A stretch of 64,000 bases of DNA from Woronichinia naegeliana WA131 (GTDB taxonomy: Bacteria; Cyanobacteriota; Cyanobacteriia; Cyanobacteriales; Microcystaceae), in contig CP073041.1 in assembly GCA_025370055.1 (NCBI GenBank), forward strand, positions 1,550,001 through 1,614,000, given 5' to 3'. The position numbers and the translations under genes were made by a program. The first letter of the stretch is position 1. Every line of letters begins with the position of its first letter. Shown here in pieces: positions 1 to 7,918 of the stretch. Under the pieces are notes generated by a model that saw nothing but the letters and a program-made list of their open reading frames with translations, had not been told where the DNA came from and did no database searches.

Positions 1-2
1 AT

Positions 3-692
3 AATATATTCAATTATTGGCAGTCACTATTCGGAGAAAATTTACCAGCAAGTCTATTTGAACAACTAAAAAAGTTGCCAGAAGAAATAGAAAAAGTTAA
101 AGAGGAGCTAATCCAACATGAACTAATAGTGGATGCGACAGAACAACCAGTAGAAAGACCTTTAGGGCAGGAGGCACAAAAACCATACTACTCAGGTAAA
201 CAAAAAAGGCATACCTCAAAAAGCCAAATAATCATTTGCCCAAAAATCAAGGAGATTGTGGATGTTGTGATAGGAGAAATAGGTTCAAAGAGCGATGTAC
301 AAATATTACGTCAAAGATTGGCTAAATTCCATCAAGAACAAGGCTTTCTAGGTGATAAAGCCTACGAGGGAGAATTCCAATTAACAACACCAAAAAAGAA
401 ACCAAAGGGGCGAGAATTAAGCAAAGAAGAAAAAGAAAGAAATAGTTGGTTATCGTCTCGACGAGTAGTGGTTGAACATATGATTCGATTGCTCAAAGTA
501 TTCAAAGTGATGCAAGAAAAATTTAGACTAAGAAAGGGAAGATATAAGTCATTAATCTCAACAGTATGTGGATTGGTGAGACTAAGGATAAATGCGCTGA
601 TATTAAGCATTATAAAATGTAGCGAATCAGGGCAGGTAATTGAGGTAAAGATGAGTCATTGTTTTTTGCCAGAATTGAATTTGGAGGTCTGA
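3..692 (+). CDS. IS5-family transposase, 5' end outside window
   Basis: DDE transposase that would cut and join the ends of its own IS5-type element. The frame is open from the left edge, so the start codon lies outside the window and about 229 residues are visible. The catalytic layout is readable: first Asp in IVDATEQP, a YSGK..HT.K stretch typical of IS5/DDE_Tnp_4 enzymes, second Asp in LGDKAYEG and the Glu in VEHMIRLLK. The product ends in a normal TGA. The element's right terminus should lie shortly downstream, but its mate is outside the window and the boundary was not fixed. The family call is from motif pattern only. Confidence 0.85.
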   Translation, partial: NIFNYWQSLFGENLPASLFEQLKKLPEEIEKVKEELIQHELIVDATEQPVERPLGQEAQKPYYSGKQKRHTSKSQIIICPKIKEIVDVVIGEIGSKSDVQILRQRLAKFHQEQGFLGDKAYEGEFQLTTPKKKPKGRELSKEEKERNSWLSSRRVVVEHMIRLLKVFKVMQEKFRLRKGRYKSLISTVCGLVRLRINALILSIIKCSESGQVIEVKMSHCFLPELNLEV

Positions 693-790
693 AAGCCCTG
701 TAAACTCGTCTATGTACCAAGAAGTCTACTGAGTCTAGATTTAGCTACACTGCTTGCTAGACTAGGCTTTCCAGTTTTTGGAGATGTCTA

Positions 791-1126
791 ATGGATAACG
801 TTATTGCTATTATTAAGTCTTACAATGCAATTCCTATTCGTCTTACTCATCAACAATGGTCTCACATCGTCGAAAATCATGACTATATGGCAGGTTGTCT
901 AGATTTGGTTTTAGAAACCCTTAGCGAACCGGATCTAATTATTCAAGGTTGGACAAATGAATTGATTGCTCTGAGACATTATGAAAAAACGGTTATTTCT
1001 CAAAAAGCGGCAATTGTTGTCTATAGAGAATTGTTAGAAGATGGTTTTGTGATTACTGCATTTTTAACTTCATCACCAGAAAAGGTTTACAAGCGAGGAA
1101 TTTTATGGCAGAAGCCGAACTTCTAA
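791..1126 (+). CDS. Small putative toxin-like protein paired with DUF2283
   Basis: A 111-residue protein I do not recognise by name. It begins with an LTHQQWSHIVENH segment, continues through a PDLI..G strand and a Tyr/Arg-rich middle, and ends in DGFVITAFLTSS..K.YKRGILW. This order resembles small barnase/EndoU/RelE-like (BECR-fold) nuclease toxins and their phage-borne relatives, so an RNase role is a reasonable inference but unproven. It overlaps the following DUF2283 gene by 22 bases, so the two are translationally coupled. Such compact overlapping pairs, at the head of an island of further toxin-antitoxin pairs, suggest a TA-like unit. Confidence 0.65.
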   Translation: MDNVIAIIKSYNAIPIRLTHQQWSHIVENHDYMAGCLDLVLETLSEPDLIIQGWTNELIALRHYEKTVISQKAAIVVYRELLEDGFVITAFLTSSPEKVYKRGILWQKPNF

Positions 1127-1323
1127 AATCCGTTCCCTATTTGTTGACGGCTCCGTCTTCTCAGATTTGGACAAGTTATGATCAAGAAGCTGATGTTCTT
1201 TACATTAGTTTTCGCAAGCCTCAAAATGCGAATGATAGTGTTCTGGAAGATAGTTTAATTTATCATTATCATGATCAGGATTTAGTCGGCATCACGGTTT
1301 TAAATGCTTCTCAGTTGAAATGA
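1105..1323 (+). CDS. DUF2283 domain protein, putative antitoxin-like partner
   Basis: A 72-residue protein whose core, with YDQEADVLYISFRKP near residues 25-40 and LVGITVLNAS near the end, matches the DUF2283 pattern (a short beta-rich domain with the D.LYI.F motif). The start overlaps the upstream toxin-like gene by 22 bases. DUF2283 proteins commonly sit beside small DUF4258- or BECR-like proteins, so an antitoxin or accessory role is inferred from context only. The stop codon lies about 25 bases before the first repeated export-ATPase leader. Confidence 0.7.
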   Translation: MAEAELLKSVPYLLTAPSSQIWTSYDQEADVLYISFRKPQNANDSVLEDSLIYHYHDQDLVGITVLNASQLK

Positions 1324-1329
1324 ATTCTG

Positions 1330-1560
1330 ATGGGCAGAAAGTTTTGGTCAGGTTTTGGGTAGGATAGAAAGGTAAGTTGTTGGGGTTTTATGAGCCAACC
1401 AGTGATTCAAGTTCGGGATTTGGGTAAGTTGTATCGCATTCGTTCGACGGAACGGCAACCTTACCGCAATTTTTGTGAGGATATGGTGAATGGCATTAAA
1501 CGCTTTGGGCGGATGGACTTTGGGCGAGTCCCAATCTAAGGATTTTTGGGAGTTAAAATT
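1330..1560 (+). repeat. Repeat copy 1: wzt leader plus 5' coding fragment
   Basis: First of four copies of one block: an untranslated leader (TTTGGGTAGGAT, then a purine run and GGTAAG) followed by the start of the polysaccharide-export ATPase gene. The other copies begin near 2315, 3250 and 4730. Copies 1 and 2 lose similarity at the same codon, just after GATTTTTGGG, before the Walker A motif. What follows each truncated copy is an unrelated toxin-antitoxin or nuclease cassette. Confidence 0.85.
1390..1539 (+). pseudogene. Truncated wzt-like 5' fragment, copy 1
   Basis: An ATG opens a 49-codon frame equivalent to the first 45-50 residues of the intact export ATPase at 4786. It starts MSQPVIQVRDLGKLYRIRST and contains VNGIKRF. 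One extra base near 1525 shifts the frame, and TAA follows at 1537. The fragment ends before the Walker A motif, so it cannot bind ATP. It is a relic, or at most a leader peptide. A HicB/PIN pair begins 39 bases after the stop. Confidence 0.85.
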
Positions 1561-1578
1561 TAGCAAAGGTAAAAGTCT

Positions 1579-1875
1579 ATGCAGTATCAAGTTTTTGTGA
1601 AAAATGAGTCTCCTGAGCGTTTTGTTGCTTCTGTGGTGGGAATGAATAATGTGATAGAGGTTGGAAAAACGGAGGAGGAGGCTATTGATCGAATTAGATT
1701 GGCATTAGAAGGTTTACTACACCAAGGCAAGTTTGTCAGTCTAGAGGTTCCATCTCCGTCAGAGTTTCCGCCGATGAAATATGCAGGGATTCTGGCCGAT
1801 GATTCGAGTTTCGATGATCTCGTGGAAAAATTGGTCGCTATTAGGAAACAGGAGAATTTAAGGGATGACGAATGA
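1579..1875 (+). CDS. HicB-like antitoxin of a PIN toxin pair
   Basis: A 98-residue protein. The N-terminal half, YQVFVKNESPERFVASVVG followed by GKTEEEAIDRIRLALEGLL, has the partial RNase-H-like HicB fold pattern: strand, strand, then the helix with EEA...I..AL. No DNA-binding domain is obvious at the C-terminus. Its TGA overlaps the ATG of the PIN-domain gene (ATGA), the arrangement expected when an antitoxin is made ahead of and coupled to its toxin. HicB-type antitoxins with PIN partners are common in cyanobacteria. The pairing is seen in the sequence; the neutralising role is inferred. Confidence 0.75.
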   Translation: MQYQVFVKNESPERFVASVVGMNNVIEVGKTEEEAIDRIRLALEGLLHQGKFVSLEVPSPSEFPPMKYAGILADDSSFDDLVEKLVAIRKQENLRDDE

Positions 1876-2288
1876 CTGTTTATATTTTTGATACTGATCA
1901 CCTTAGCCTTTATGGGCGTAAACATACTGCTCTGATAACTAATTTAAGAGTAAAACGAATTAAGTTGATAACAACGGTGGTAAATGTTGAAGAACAATTA
2001 AGAGGTCGTTTAGCTCAGGTGGCGGAAGCAAAGTCAAGAAACCAATGTGTTTTTGCTTACCAAAGGTTAGTGGAGACGCTTCTATTGTTATCAGATTTTG
2101 AGATTTTGTTTTACGATGAAAATGCTGAAAAAGAGTACCAATTATTACGGAAACAGGGTCTTCGTGTGGGAAGTCAGGATTTGCGAATTGCTTCAATAGT
2201 TATTGCCTACGGGGGAGTTTTGTTAACGAGAAATTGTCAGGATTTTGAGAAAATTCCTGGATTATTGTTTGAGGATTGGTCAATTTAG
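1872..2288 (+). CDS. PIN-domain (VapC-like) toxin
   Basis: A 138-residue PIN-domain protein, predicted to be a Mg-dependent endoribonuclease of the VapC class. Acidic positions can be read: Asp in FDTDHLSLY near residue 8, Glu in VNVEEQLRG near 40, Asp in GSQDLRIAS near 101, and a C-terminal LTRNCQDFEKIPGL segment typical of the last PIN acidic site. The start codon overlaps the antitoxin stop. About 40 bases downstream the second copy of the wzt leader repeat begins, so the pair is sandwiched between two broken export-ATPase copies. Confidence 0.85.
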   Translation: MTVYIFDTDHLSLYGRKHTALITNLRVKRIKLITTVVNVEEQLRGRLAQVAEAKSRNQCVFAYQRLVETLLLLSDFEILFYDENAEKEYQLLRKQGLRVGSQDLRIASIVIAYGGVLLTRNCQDFEKIPGLLFEDWSI

Positions 2289-2314
2289 GAAAGAGTCATA
2301 AGTTTTGTTAAAAA

Positions 2315-2540
2315 GGTGATGTTCTGGCTAGTTTTTGGGTAGGATAGAAAGGTAAGTTTTTGGGTTTCTATGGCTCAACCAGTGATTCAGGTTCGGGATT
2401 TGGGTAAGTTGTATCGCATTCGTTCGACGGAACAATCGCCTTACTCGACTTTTCGTGAGGATATAGTGAATGGCATTAAACGCTTTGTGCGGGGGGATTT
2501 TGGCCAGTCTCAGTCTAAGGATTTTTGGGCATTACGTTAA
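2315..2540 (+). pseudogene. Repeat copy 2: wzt leader plus truncated 5' coding fragment
   Basis: The leader from about 2315 matches the leader of the intact gene at 4730 almost base for base (AGGTGATGTTCTGGCTAG). The ATG at 2370 opens a 56-codon frame matching residues 1-55 of the intact ATPase up to DFWAL, then TAA at 2538. There is no internal frameshift; similarity simply stops at the codon where copy 1 also stops. The Walker A region is absent. The antitoxin of the next TA pair starts 12 bases after the stop, so the fragment may act as its leader. Confidence 0.85.
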
Positions 2541-2552
2541 GGAAGTCAGTTT

Positions 2553-2807
2553 ATGATGGTTCGATATTCATCTATCAATTTAAATTCGGACAATATTTCG
2601 GCAATTTTGGCTAGGGTCAAGGAGGAACCAGCAATTATTACCGACGAGATTCAGGACGTTGCCATTATTCTATCCATTGCTGAATACCAGAAAATCTTAA
2701 AAAATAATATTGAATCTTTTCAGCATTTTTGCGATCGCGTTGGTTTAGAGGCAGAGAATAGGGGGTTAACAGAAGAGTTTCTGTTCGAGATTTTAAATGA
2801 TGAGTGA
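2553..2807 (+). CDS. Phd/YefM-like antitoxin
   Basis: An 84-residue protein. The segment with NISAILARVKEEPAIITDE followed by AIILSIAEYQKIL has the classic Phd/YefM order: a helix, the (E)P..IT strand, a short strand with the D.AI.LS pattern, then EY. This N-terminal fold normally binds the operator, while the variable C-terminus wraps the toxin. Its stop lies inside the PIN toxin start region (overlap of 8-11 bases), indicating coupling. It follows closely on a truncated wzt fragment, with no clear promoter between them. Confidence 0.8.
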   Translation: MMVRYSSINLNSDNISAILARVKEEPAIITDEIQDVAIILSIAEYQKILKNNIESFQHFCDRVGLEAENRGLTEEFLFEILNDE

Positions 2808-3216
2808 GCAACGGTTTTTTGTTGATAACAATATATTAGTTAGTCGGTTACTTGCACCAAATTCTATCCCAGCACAAGCGCTCAGGGTCGCGGTCGAAAA
2901 AGGAAAATTATTGATTTCAGCAGACACTTTGCGCGAGTTGTCTGTGGTGTTGAGTCGAAAAAAGTTTGATAAGTATGTTTCTCTTGAGAATCGGCAAGAG
3001 TTCATTCAGCGATTAGGGGTTATTTCTGAGCTAATCTTGATTCAAACTAGGATTACTATTTGTCGTGATCCAAGGGATAACAAGTTTTTAGAATTAGCCG
3101 TTGATGGGAAGGCACAAATTATTATTACGGGAGATCAGGATTTGTTGATTCTTAATCCGTTTGAAAATATAGACGTTTTAACGCCGAGGGATTTTCTATT
3201 GAGGTACGATGTGTAA
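2797..3216 (+). CDS. PIN-family toxin component (COG1569 type)
   Basis: A 139-residue PIN-domain protein. FVDNNILVSRLL near residues 8-19 holds the first catalytic Asp; SADTLRELSVVL supplies the Glu; CRDPRDNKFLELAVDGKA and IITGDQDLL supply the later acidic sites. The DPRDNKFLELA and TGD.DLL motifs are characteristic of the putative TA toxin component of the PIN family rather than classical VapC. Two adjacent ATGs (2797 and 2800) are possible and no Shine-Dalgarno distinguishes them. It overlaps its Phd-like partner and is followed by a third wzt leader copy. Confidence 0.85.
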   Translation: MMSEQRFFVDNNILVSRLLAPNSIPAQALRVAVEKGKLLISADTLRELSVVLSRKKFDKYVSLENRQEFIQRLGVISELILIQTRITICRDPRDNKFLELAVDGKAQIIITGDQDLLILNPFENIDVLTPRDFLLRYDV

Positions 3217-3249
3217 AGTTTTCTTGATGATTTTTAGGGATTGAGTGAT

Positions 3250-3903
3250 AAGTCTAAGTTTTTGGGTAGGATAGGAGGGTAAGTTTTTTGGTTTCTATGA
3301 GTCAGCCAGTGATTCAGGTTCGGGATTTGGGTAAGTTGTATCGCATTCGTTCGACGGAACAATCGCCTTACTCGACTTTTCGTGAGGATATAGTGAATGG
3401 CATTAAACGCTTTGTGCGGGGGGATTTTGGCCGGTCTCAGTCTGAGGATTTTTGGGCGTTGAAGGATGTCAGTTTTGATGTTCACCAGGGGGAAGTGGTG
3501 GGCATTATTGGGCGTAATGGGGCTGGAAAAAGTACTTTACTGAAGATTTTGTCGCGTATTGTGCAGCCTACGACGGGAGAAGCGATTATTCGCGGTCGGG
3601 TTGGTTCTCTGTTGGAGGTGGGGACGGGTTTTCATCCTGAGTTGACGGGACGGGAAAATATTTTTATGAATGGGGCGGTTTTAGGGATGAAACGGGCAGA
3701 AATTAAGAGACAGTTTGATGCGATCGCCGATTTTGCAGAGGTGGAGAAGTTTTTGGATACGCCAGTAAAGTTTTATTCGTCGGGGATGTTATGTCCGTTT
3801 GGCGTTTGCGGTAGCGGCTCATTTGGAGCCAGAGATTGTGGATAAGGTTTTGGCGTTGGGGGATACGGTTTTTCAGAAGAAGTGTTTGGAGAAGATAGGG
3901 TAA
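3250..3903 (+). pseudogene. Repeat copy 3: frameshifted wzt-like ATPase pseudogene
   Basis: The longest of the broken copies. The ATG at 3297 starts a protein nearly identical to the intact ATPase through Walker A (GRNGAGKST) to the YSSGM signature. One extra T at about 3788 then shifts the frame. Downstream a short deletion has removed part of the Walker B region, and similarity ends near 3903 after the KKCLGK codons, directly against an Rpn nuclease start. It is therefore a dead copy that kept homology well past the point where copies 1 and 2 stop. Confidence 0.9.
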
Positions 3904-3909
3904 GGGTTT

Positions 3910-4722
3910 GTGAAAACAGACAAGTGGTTTTACGAGTTATTTTTATCGCAACAGGGGATGTTGGCGGAGTTATTACCAGGCATTGAGGCAAGTTGGCGAT
4001 TTTCCTACAGTGCGCCAGTGATTAAGGAGAAGGAGTTTCGCATGGATGGGGTATTTACTCCAGTTTTGGATGACCCAAAGATACCCATCGTGTTTGCAGA
4101 AGCGCAGATGCAAATTGATGATAATTTTTATGGACGCTTTTTTGCGGGAATTTTTCTGTATTTGAGGCAGTATGAGGTACGTCGGGCTTGGCTAGGTTTA
4201 TTAATTTTGCCCAGTCGGGGTCTGAACTTAGGGGCAGAGTTACCCTATCAAGACTTGTTAGACCAGCGAGTGACAACGCTTTATCTGAGCGAGTTGAGGG
4301 AACGCCAAGGTTTGAGTCCGAATTTAACCTTGTTACAGTTACTGGTGACGGATCAAGAGAGGAGCGCGGAGATCGCTAAAGTTTTGTTGAAAACGGCAGA
4401 AACGGATACAGAGTTTGAGCGGCGATTGAGTTTGATTGAGACTATACTGGGCAATAAGTTCCCTGAGTTAACCGAGGAAATGATTATGCAAATTCTAGAT
4501 TTAAAAAAGATGGATATTACGCAATCTCGTTTTTATCAGGAGATTCGTGCTGAAAGTGAGGCGAATTTGGTGCTTCGTCTATTGAAGCGGCGGCTGGGAG
4601 AATTGTCTATTAGTCAAGAGGAACAGGTAAAGGGCTTGTCGGTGGAGCAGTTGGAGGCTCTGGGGGAGGCTTTGTTGGATTTTACGGTTATGGCCGATTT
4701 AGAAGGTTATTTGGCTCAGTGA
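3910..4722 (+). CDS. Rpn-type PD-(D/E)XK nuclease, DUF2887 plus DUF4351
   Basis: A 270-residue protein of the Rpn (recombination-promoting nuclease / putative transposase) group. The N-terminal PD-(D/E)XK region has Asp46 in FRMDGVF and the E.Q pair at residues 64 and 66 in FAEAQMQ, the expected catalytic dyad for this family. A C-terminal DUF4351-like region (about 220-270) carries QVKGLSVEQLEALGEALLDF. Start is GTG at 3910. A paralogue lies at 8947. Rpn proteins are reported as DNA nucleases that promote RecA-independent recombination in enterobacteria and are linked to phage defence; the role here is not shown. Confidence 0.85.
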   Translation: MKTDKWFYELFLSQQGMLAELLPGIEASWRFSYSAPVIKEKEFRMDGVFTPVLDDPKIPIVFAEAQMQIDDNFYGRFFAGIFLYLRQYEVRRAWLGLLILPSRGLNLGAELPYQDLLDQRVTTLYLSELRERQGLSPNLTLLQLLVTDQERSAEIAKVLLKTAETDTEFERRLSLIETILGNKFPELTEEMIMQILDLKKMDITQSRFYQEIRAESEANLVLRLLKRRLGELSISQEEQVKGLSVEQLEALGEALLDFTVMADLEGYLAQ

Positions 4723-4729
4723 TAATACC

Positions 4730-4785
4730 AGGTGATGTTCTGGCTAGTTTTTGGGTAGGATGGAAAGGTAAGTTTTTGGGTTTCT
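4730..4785 (+). promoter_or_regulatory. Intact wzt leader, conserved in four copies
   Basis: This 56-base leader directly ahead of the complete ATPase gene recurs ahead of all three truncated copies, best with copy 2. Its preserved parts are TTTTTGGGTAGGAT, a purine-rich stretch and GGTAAG before the ATG. It could hold the translation start region and perhaps a promoter. No consensus -35/-10 pair stands out, so function is inferred only from conservation. Confidence 0.45.
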
Positions 4786-6042
4786 ATGAGTCAGCCAGTG
4801 ATTCAGGTTCGGGATTTGGGTAAGTTGTATCGCATTCGTTCGACGGAACGATCGCCTTACTCGACTTTTCGTGAGGATATGGTGAATGGGATTAAACGCT
4901 TTGTGCAGGGGGATTTTGGCCGGTCTCAGTCTGAGGATTTTTGGGCGTTGAAGGATGTCAGTTTTGATGTTCACCAGGGGGAAGTGGTGGGCATTATTGG
5001 GCGTAATGGGGCTGGAAAAAGTACTTTACTGAAGATTTTGTCGCGCATTGTGCAGCCTACGACGGGAGAAGCGATTATTCGCGGTCGGGTTGGTTCTCTG
5101 TTGGAGGTAGGAACGGGTTTTCATCCTGAGTTGACGGGGCGGGAAAATATTTTTATGAATGGGGCGGTTTTGGGGATGAAGCGGGCGGAAATTAAGAAAC
5201 AGTTTGATGCGATCGCCGATTTTGCGGAGGTGGAGAAGTTTTTGGATACGCCAGTTAAGTTTTATTCGTCGGGGATGTATGTGCGGTTGGCGTTTGCGGT
5301 GGCGGCTCATTTGGAGCCAGAGATTTTGATTGTGGATGAAGTTTTGGCGGTGGGGGATGCGGCTTTTCAGAAGAAGTGTTTGGGGAAGATGGGGGAGGTA
5401 AGTGAGAGGGACGGGAGGACGGTTTTATTTGTTAGTCATAATATGAGTGCTATGCAAAACTTATGTAGTCGAGTAATCTATCTAGAGGGTGGAATAATAA
5501 TGGATGATGGAAATTCTCAAAAAGTAATTGAACAATACATAATGGTATCTAACAACAGTAAAAACCAAAAAAATTTAGCCAAGATGATAAGAAATAATAA
5601 TGAATTAGGGATGAAGGCCAAAATATGTCAATGTTACATACTTAATTCAAGAAATAATCAAGACAACATTATAAAGTTTGGTGAGCCTTTTTCAATTGTA
5701 TTATCAATTATCCCTTACCAGGAAATAAAGCATGCATCGGTTCTTGTTAGAATAGATTCTCTTATGAATGATGCAATTGTGACAACCGCGAGTGAAAGTC
5801 AGGATATTTACTTCGACTTGATACCACAACAAACGGTTGAAATTAAAACAAATTTTAAAGATTTATATTTAGCTCCTGGACAATACTGGATAACAATTGG
5901 TTTAAGACAAGATAGACAAGGGATTGATGAACTTTGCCAAATATGCCCTTTGGAAGTTGCTAATATTTTGTACCACAAAAACAAAAAATTCAGCAACACA
6001 TGGGGCCATCTTGAATATTACCCTGTATGGGATAGTCGTTAA
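4786..6042 (+). CDS. Polysaccharide-export ABC ATPase (KpsT/Wzt type)
   Basis: A 418-residue nucleotide-binding subunit that would power export of an O-antigen-like or capsular glycan across the inner membrane. Walker A is GRNGAGKST (72-80). The signature is the YSSGM form (160-164) characteristic of Wzt/TagH/KpsT exporters. Walker B runs through LIVDEVLAVGD (181-191) and the switch His is in VSHNM (His218). Residues from about 260 form a beta-rich C-terminal extension like the Wzt glycan-recognition domain. Its cognate permease is not in the window and would normally be adjacent upstream, where the broken copies and TA genes now lie. It is the first gene of the glycan cluster. Confidence 0.92.
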   Translation: MSQPVIQVRDLGKLYRIRSTERSPYSTFREDMVNGIKRFVQGDFGRSQSEDFWALKDVSFDVHQGEVVGIIGRNGAGKSTLLKILSRIVQPTTGEAIIRGRVGSLLEVGTGFHPELTGRENIFMNGAVLGMKRAEIKKQFDAIADFAEVEKFLDTPVKFYSSGMYVRLAFAVAAHLEPEILIVDEVLAVGDAAFQKKCLGKMGEVSERDGRTVLFVSHNMSAMQNLCSRVIYLEGGIIMDDGNSQKVIEQYIMVSNNSKNQKNLAKMIRNNNELGMKAKICQCYILNSRNNQDNIIKFGEPFSIVLSIIPYQEIKHASVLVRIDSLMNDAIVTTASESQDIYFDLIPQQTVEIKTNFKDLYLAPGQYWITIGLRQDRQGIDELCQICPLEVANILYHKNKKFSNTWGHLEYYPVWDSR

Positions 6043-6062
6043 TTATTATATTCGTTTTTAGC

Positions 6063-6953
6063 ATGGCTATCAATACTCAAAAAACAATGATATTAAAGTT
6101 CAAAAATCTCATCTATAAAATGCTAAGTATAAACATTAAACAATTGTTATTGTTTGCTGTCTTTGTTAAGGACTTTTTAAGGCCCTACATTAGACACATT
6201 AAATATCAGGGATTTACACTTGTCTATTCAAAGGGGACTTCTCTCGTTGAAGTTAATGGAAATCCAACAGTTAGATTTGGTGGAGTTTATGAACCAAGAG
6301 AAAGTCTTATACTAGCTAATTGGCTATCGGAGGTTCGGGATAAGGAACCGATTTTTCTAGATATTGGAGCAAACATTGGACTGATGAGCCTAAATGTTTT
6401 ATCCAGCGTCCCCGATACAAAAATATATGCTTTTGAGCCTGGAGAACACCAAAATTTTCTTTTAGGCAAAACTATTCAAACAAACAATCTTGAGCAAAAA
6501 ATAACGTTGTACAAACAAGCATTAAGTAAAGAATCAGGCAAAGGATTATTTGCTGTTCATAAAACACAAGATTGTTCGGGAGATGGGCTTTTTGATACAT
6601 TAAGAGCTGGTGAAGTAAATACTATAGAGGTTGAGTTAAATACACTTGATGATTGGTGGCAATCAGTTGGGTGTCCCCTCGTAGATGTTATGAAAATAGA
6701 TACAGAAGGAGCAGAACTCTGGATTTTACAAGGAGGCGAAAAGATGATTCAATCCTGCAAGCCAAAGGTTTTAATGGAAATTAATGCTACCAACTTAAAT
6801 CCTTATCCCTATTCTCCCCATGATATATTAAGCTGGCTTAATGGAATCGAATACTCTCTTCAGAGTTTATCAGGAATACCAGTTAATGCCGATAACCTGA
6901 AAAGCTCTCTTTTGGATTGCGAAAATTTTAAAGCTATTCCCTTTAAGTCTTAA
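6063..6953 (+). CDS. FkbM-family methyltransferase
   Basis: A 296-residue SAM-dependent methyltransferase of the FkbM family. The SAM-binding motif I is FLDIGANIGLMSLN (about 98-111), followed by the acidic YAFEPGE segment. The family hallmark DVMKIDTEGAELWILQGG lies near 205-225, and a KPKVLMEIN strand follows. FkbM enzymes O-methylate sugars in many surface-glycan clusters, which fits the position 20 bases after the export ATPase and 6 bases before a GT10 gene. The N-terminal 45 residues are hydrophobic/basic and may touch the membrane. The sugar acceptor is not predictable. Confidence 0.88.
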   Translation: MAINTQKTMILKFKNLIYKMLSINIKQLLLFAVFVKDFLRPYIRHIKYQGFTLVYSKGTSLVEVNGNPTVRFGGVYEPRESLILANWLSEVRDKEPIFLDIGANIGLMSLNVLSSVPDTKIYAFEPGEHQNFLLGKTIQTNNLEQKITLYKQALSKESGKGLFAVHKTQDCSGDGLFDTLRAGEVNTIEVELNTLDDWWQSVGCPLVDVMKIDTEGAELWILQGGEKMIQSCKPKVLMEINATNLNPYPYSPHDILSWLNGIEYSLQSLSGIPVNADNLKSSLLDCENFKAIPFKS

Positions 6954-6959
6954 AAATCA

Positions 6960-7907
6960 ATGACTTTAGTTAGAATCATCAAAAACTGGGATTATCCAGA
7001 TTTACTACGTCAAACTCCCGACTCTTTAGGAAGATGGGAGCAGATACAATTTACTTGTGATGATGTAGAGGAAGCTGATTATGTCATTATTCTAAACGGC
7101 TCGTTATGTAATCTAGAGGTGAAATGCGTCCCAGAAAATATTTGGATTATCGTACAAGAACCGCCAACTAACGATGTTAAAAACTGGCACTTTATTCCCA
7201 ATCATTGCAACAAAATGTTTACTTCAGACGAAAGTAAAGTCGGAAAAAATTATGTTCATTCACATCCAGCATTGCCTTGGCACGTCAATAAAACATACAA
7301 TGAATTATTATCTTACTCCACGCCTATAAAGAGTCAAAATATATCTTGGATTACGAGCAATAAAACATTTTATGATGGACACAAAAAAAGACTTCTATTT
7401 ATGGAAAAGTTAAAAAATATTTTAGACTTTGATTTATATGGAAAAGGTTTTAAGGAAATTCCTGACAAATGGACAGCTCTTACCCCATATAAGTATTCAT
7501 TTGCGATTGAGAACTTTAGTAATCAATATTATTGGAGTGAAAAAATAGCAGATTGCTTTCTCTCTTGGACAATGCCTATCTATTATGGGTGTAAAAATAT
7601 TACTCATTATTTTCCTAAAGAATCTCTTATTCAAATTGATATCGATTCAGATACAGTAATTGAAGATATCAAACTAGCCTTGAGTGAGAAAAGATGGGAA
7701 AAAAGTTTAGATGCTATCTCTTACGCTAGGACTTTAGTTTTAAATAACTATCAATTATTTCCTTTTATTACGTCTCATATAATTAGCTCTGAGAACAGGA
7801 GAGGGGCGTTTCATAAACCCCAAAAAGTAGTTATCCCAAATCAACTTGAATCATTAAGCAATGGTTCTTTTAATTGGGCGAATATATTAAAGCAATTTAA
7901 AATATAA
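6960..7907 (+). CDS. Glycosyltransferase family 10 (fucosyltransferase-like)
   Basis: A 315-residue GT10-like enzyme, predicted to move fucose or a related GDP-sugar onto a glycan. The family motif is visible at about 177-211: YKYSFAIENF, a gap, YWSEKIADCFLSWTMPIYYGC. This is the FAIEN...Y.(T/S)EK....A...G..PI..G pattern of alpha-1,3-fucosyltransferases. No membrane anchor or signal peptide is obvious. It is tightly spaced between the FkbM gene (6 bases) and a GT2 gene (11 bases), consistent with one transcription unit. Confidence 0.88.
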   Translation: MTLVRIIKNWDYPDLLRQTPDSLGRWEQIQFTCDDVEEADYVIILNGSLCNLEVKCVPENIWIIVQEPPTNDVKNWHFIPNHCNKMFTSDESKVGKNYVHSHPALPWHVNKTYNELLSYSTPIKSQNISWITSNKTFYDGHKKRLLFMEKLKNILDFDLYGKGFKEIPDKWTALTPYKYSFAIENFSNQYYWSEKIADCFLSWTMPIYYGCKNITHYFPKESLIQIDIDSDTVIEDIKLALSEKRWEKSLDAISYARTLVLNNYQLFPFITSHIISSENRRGAFHKPQKVVIPNQLESLSNGSFNWANILKQFKI

Positions 7908-7918
7908 TTGTTAAAATC

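Noticed and set aside
1-4785. A site-specific integrase or att site driving the wzt/TA array.
   Set aside because: No recombinase gene is present and no short direct repeat is common to every cassette end beyond the wzt homology itself.
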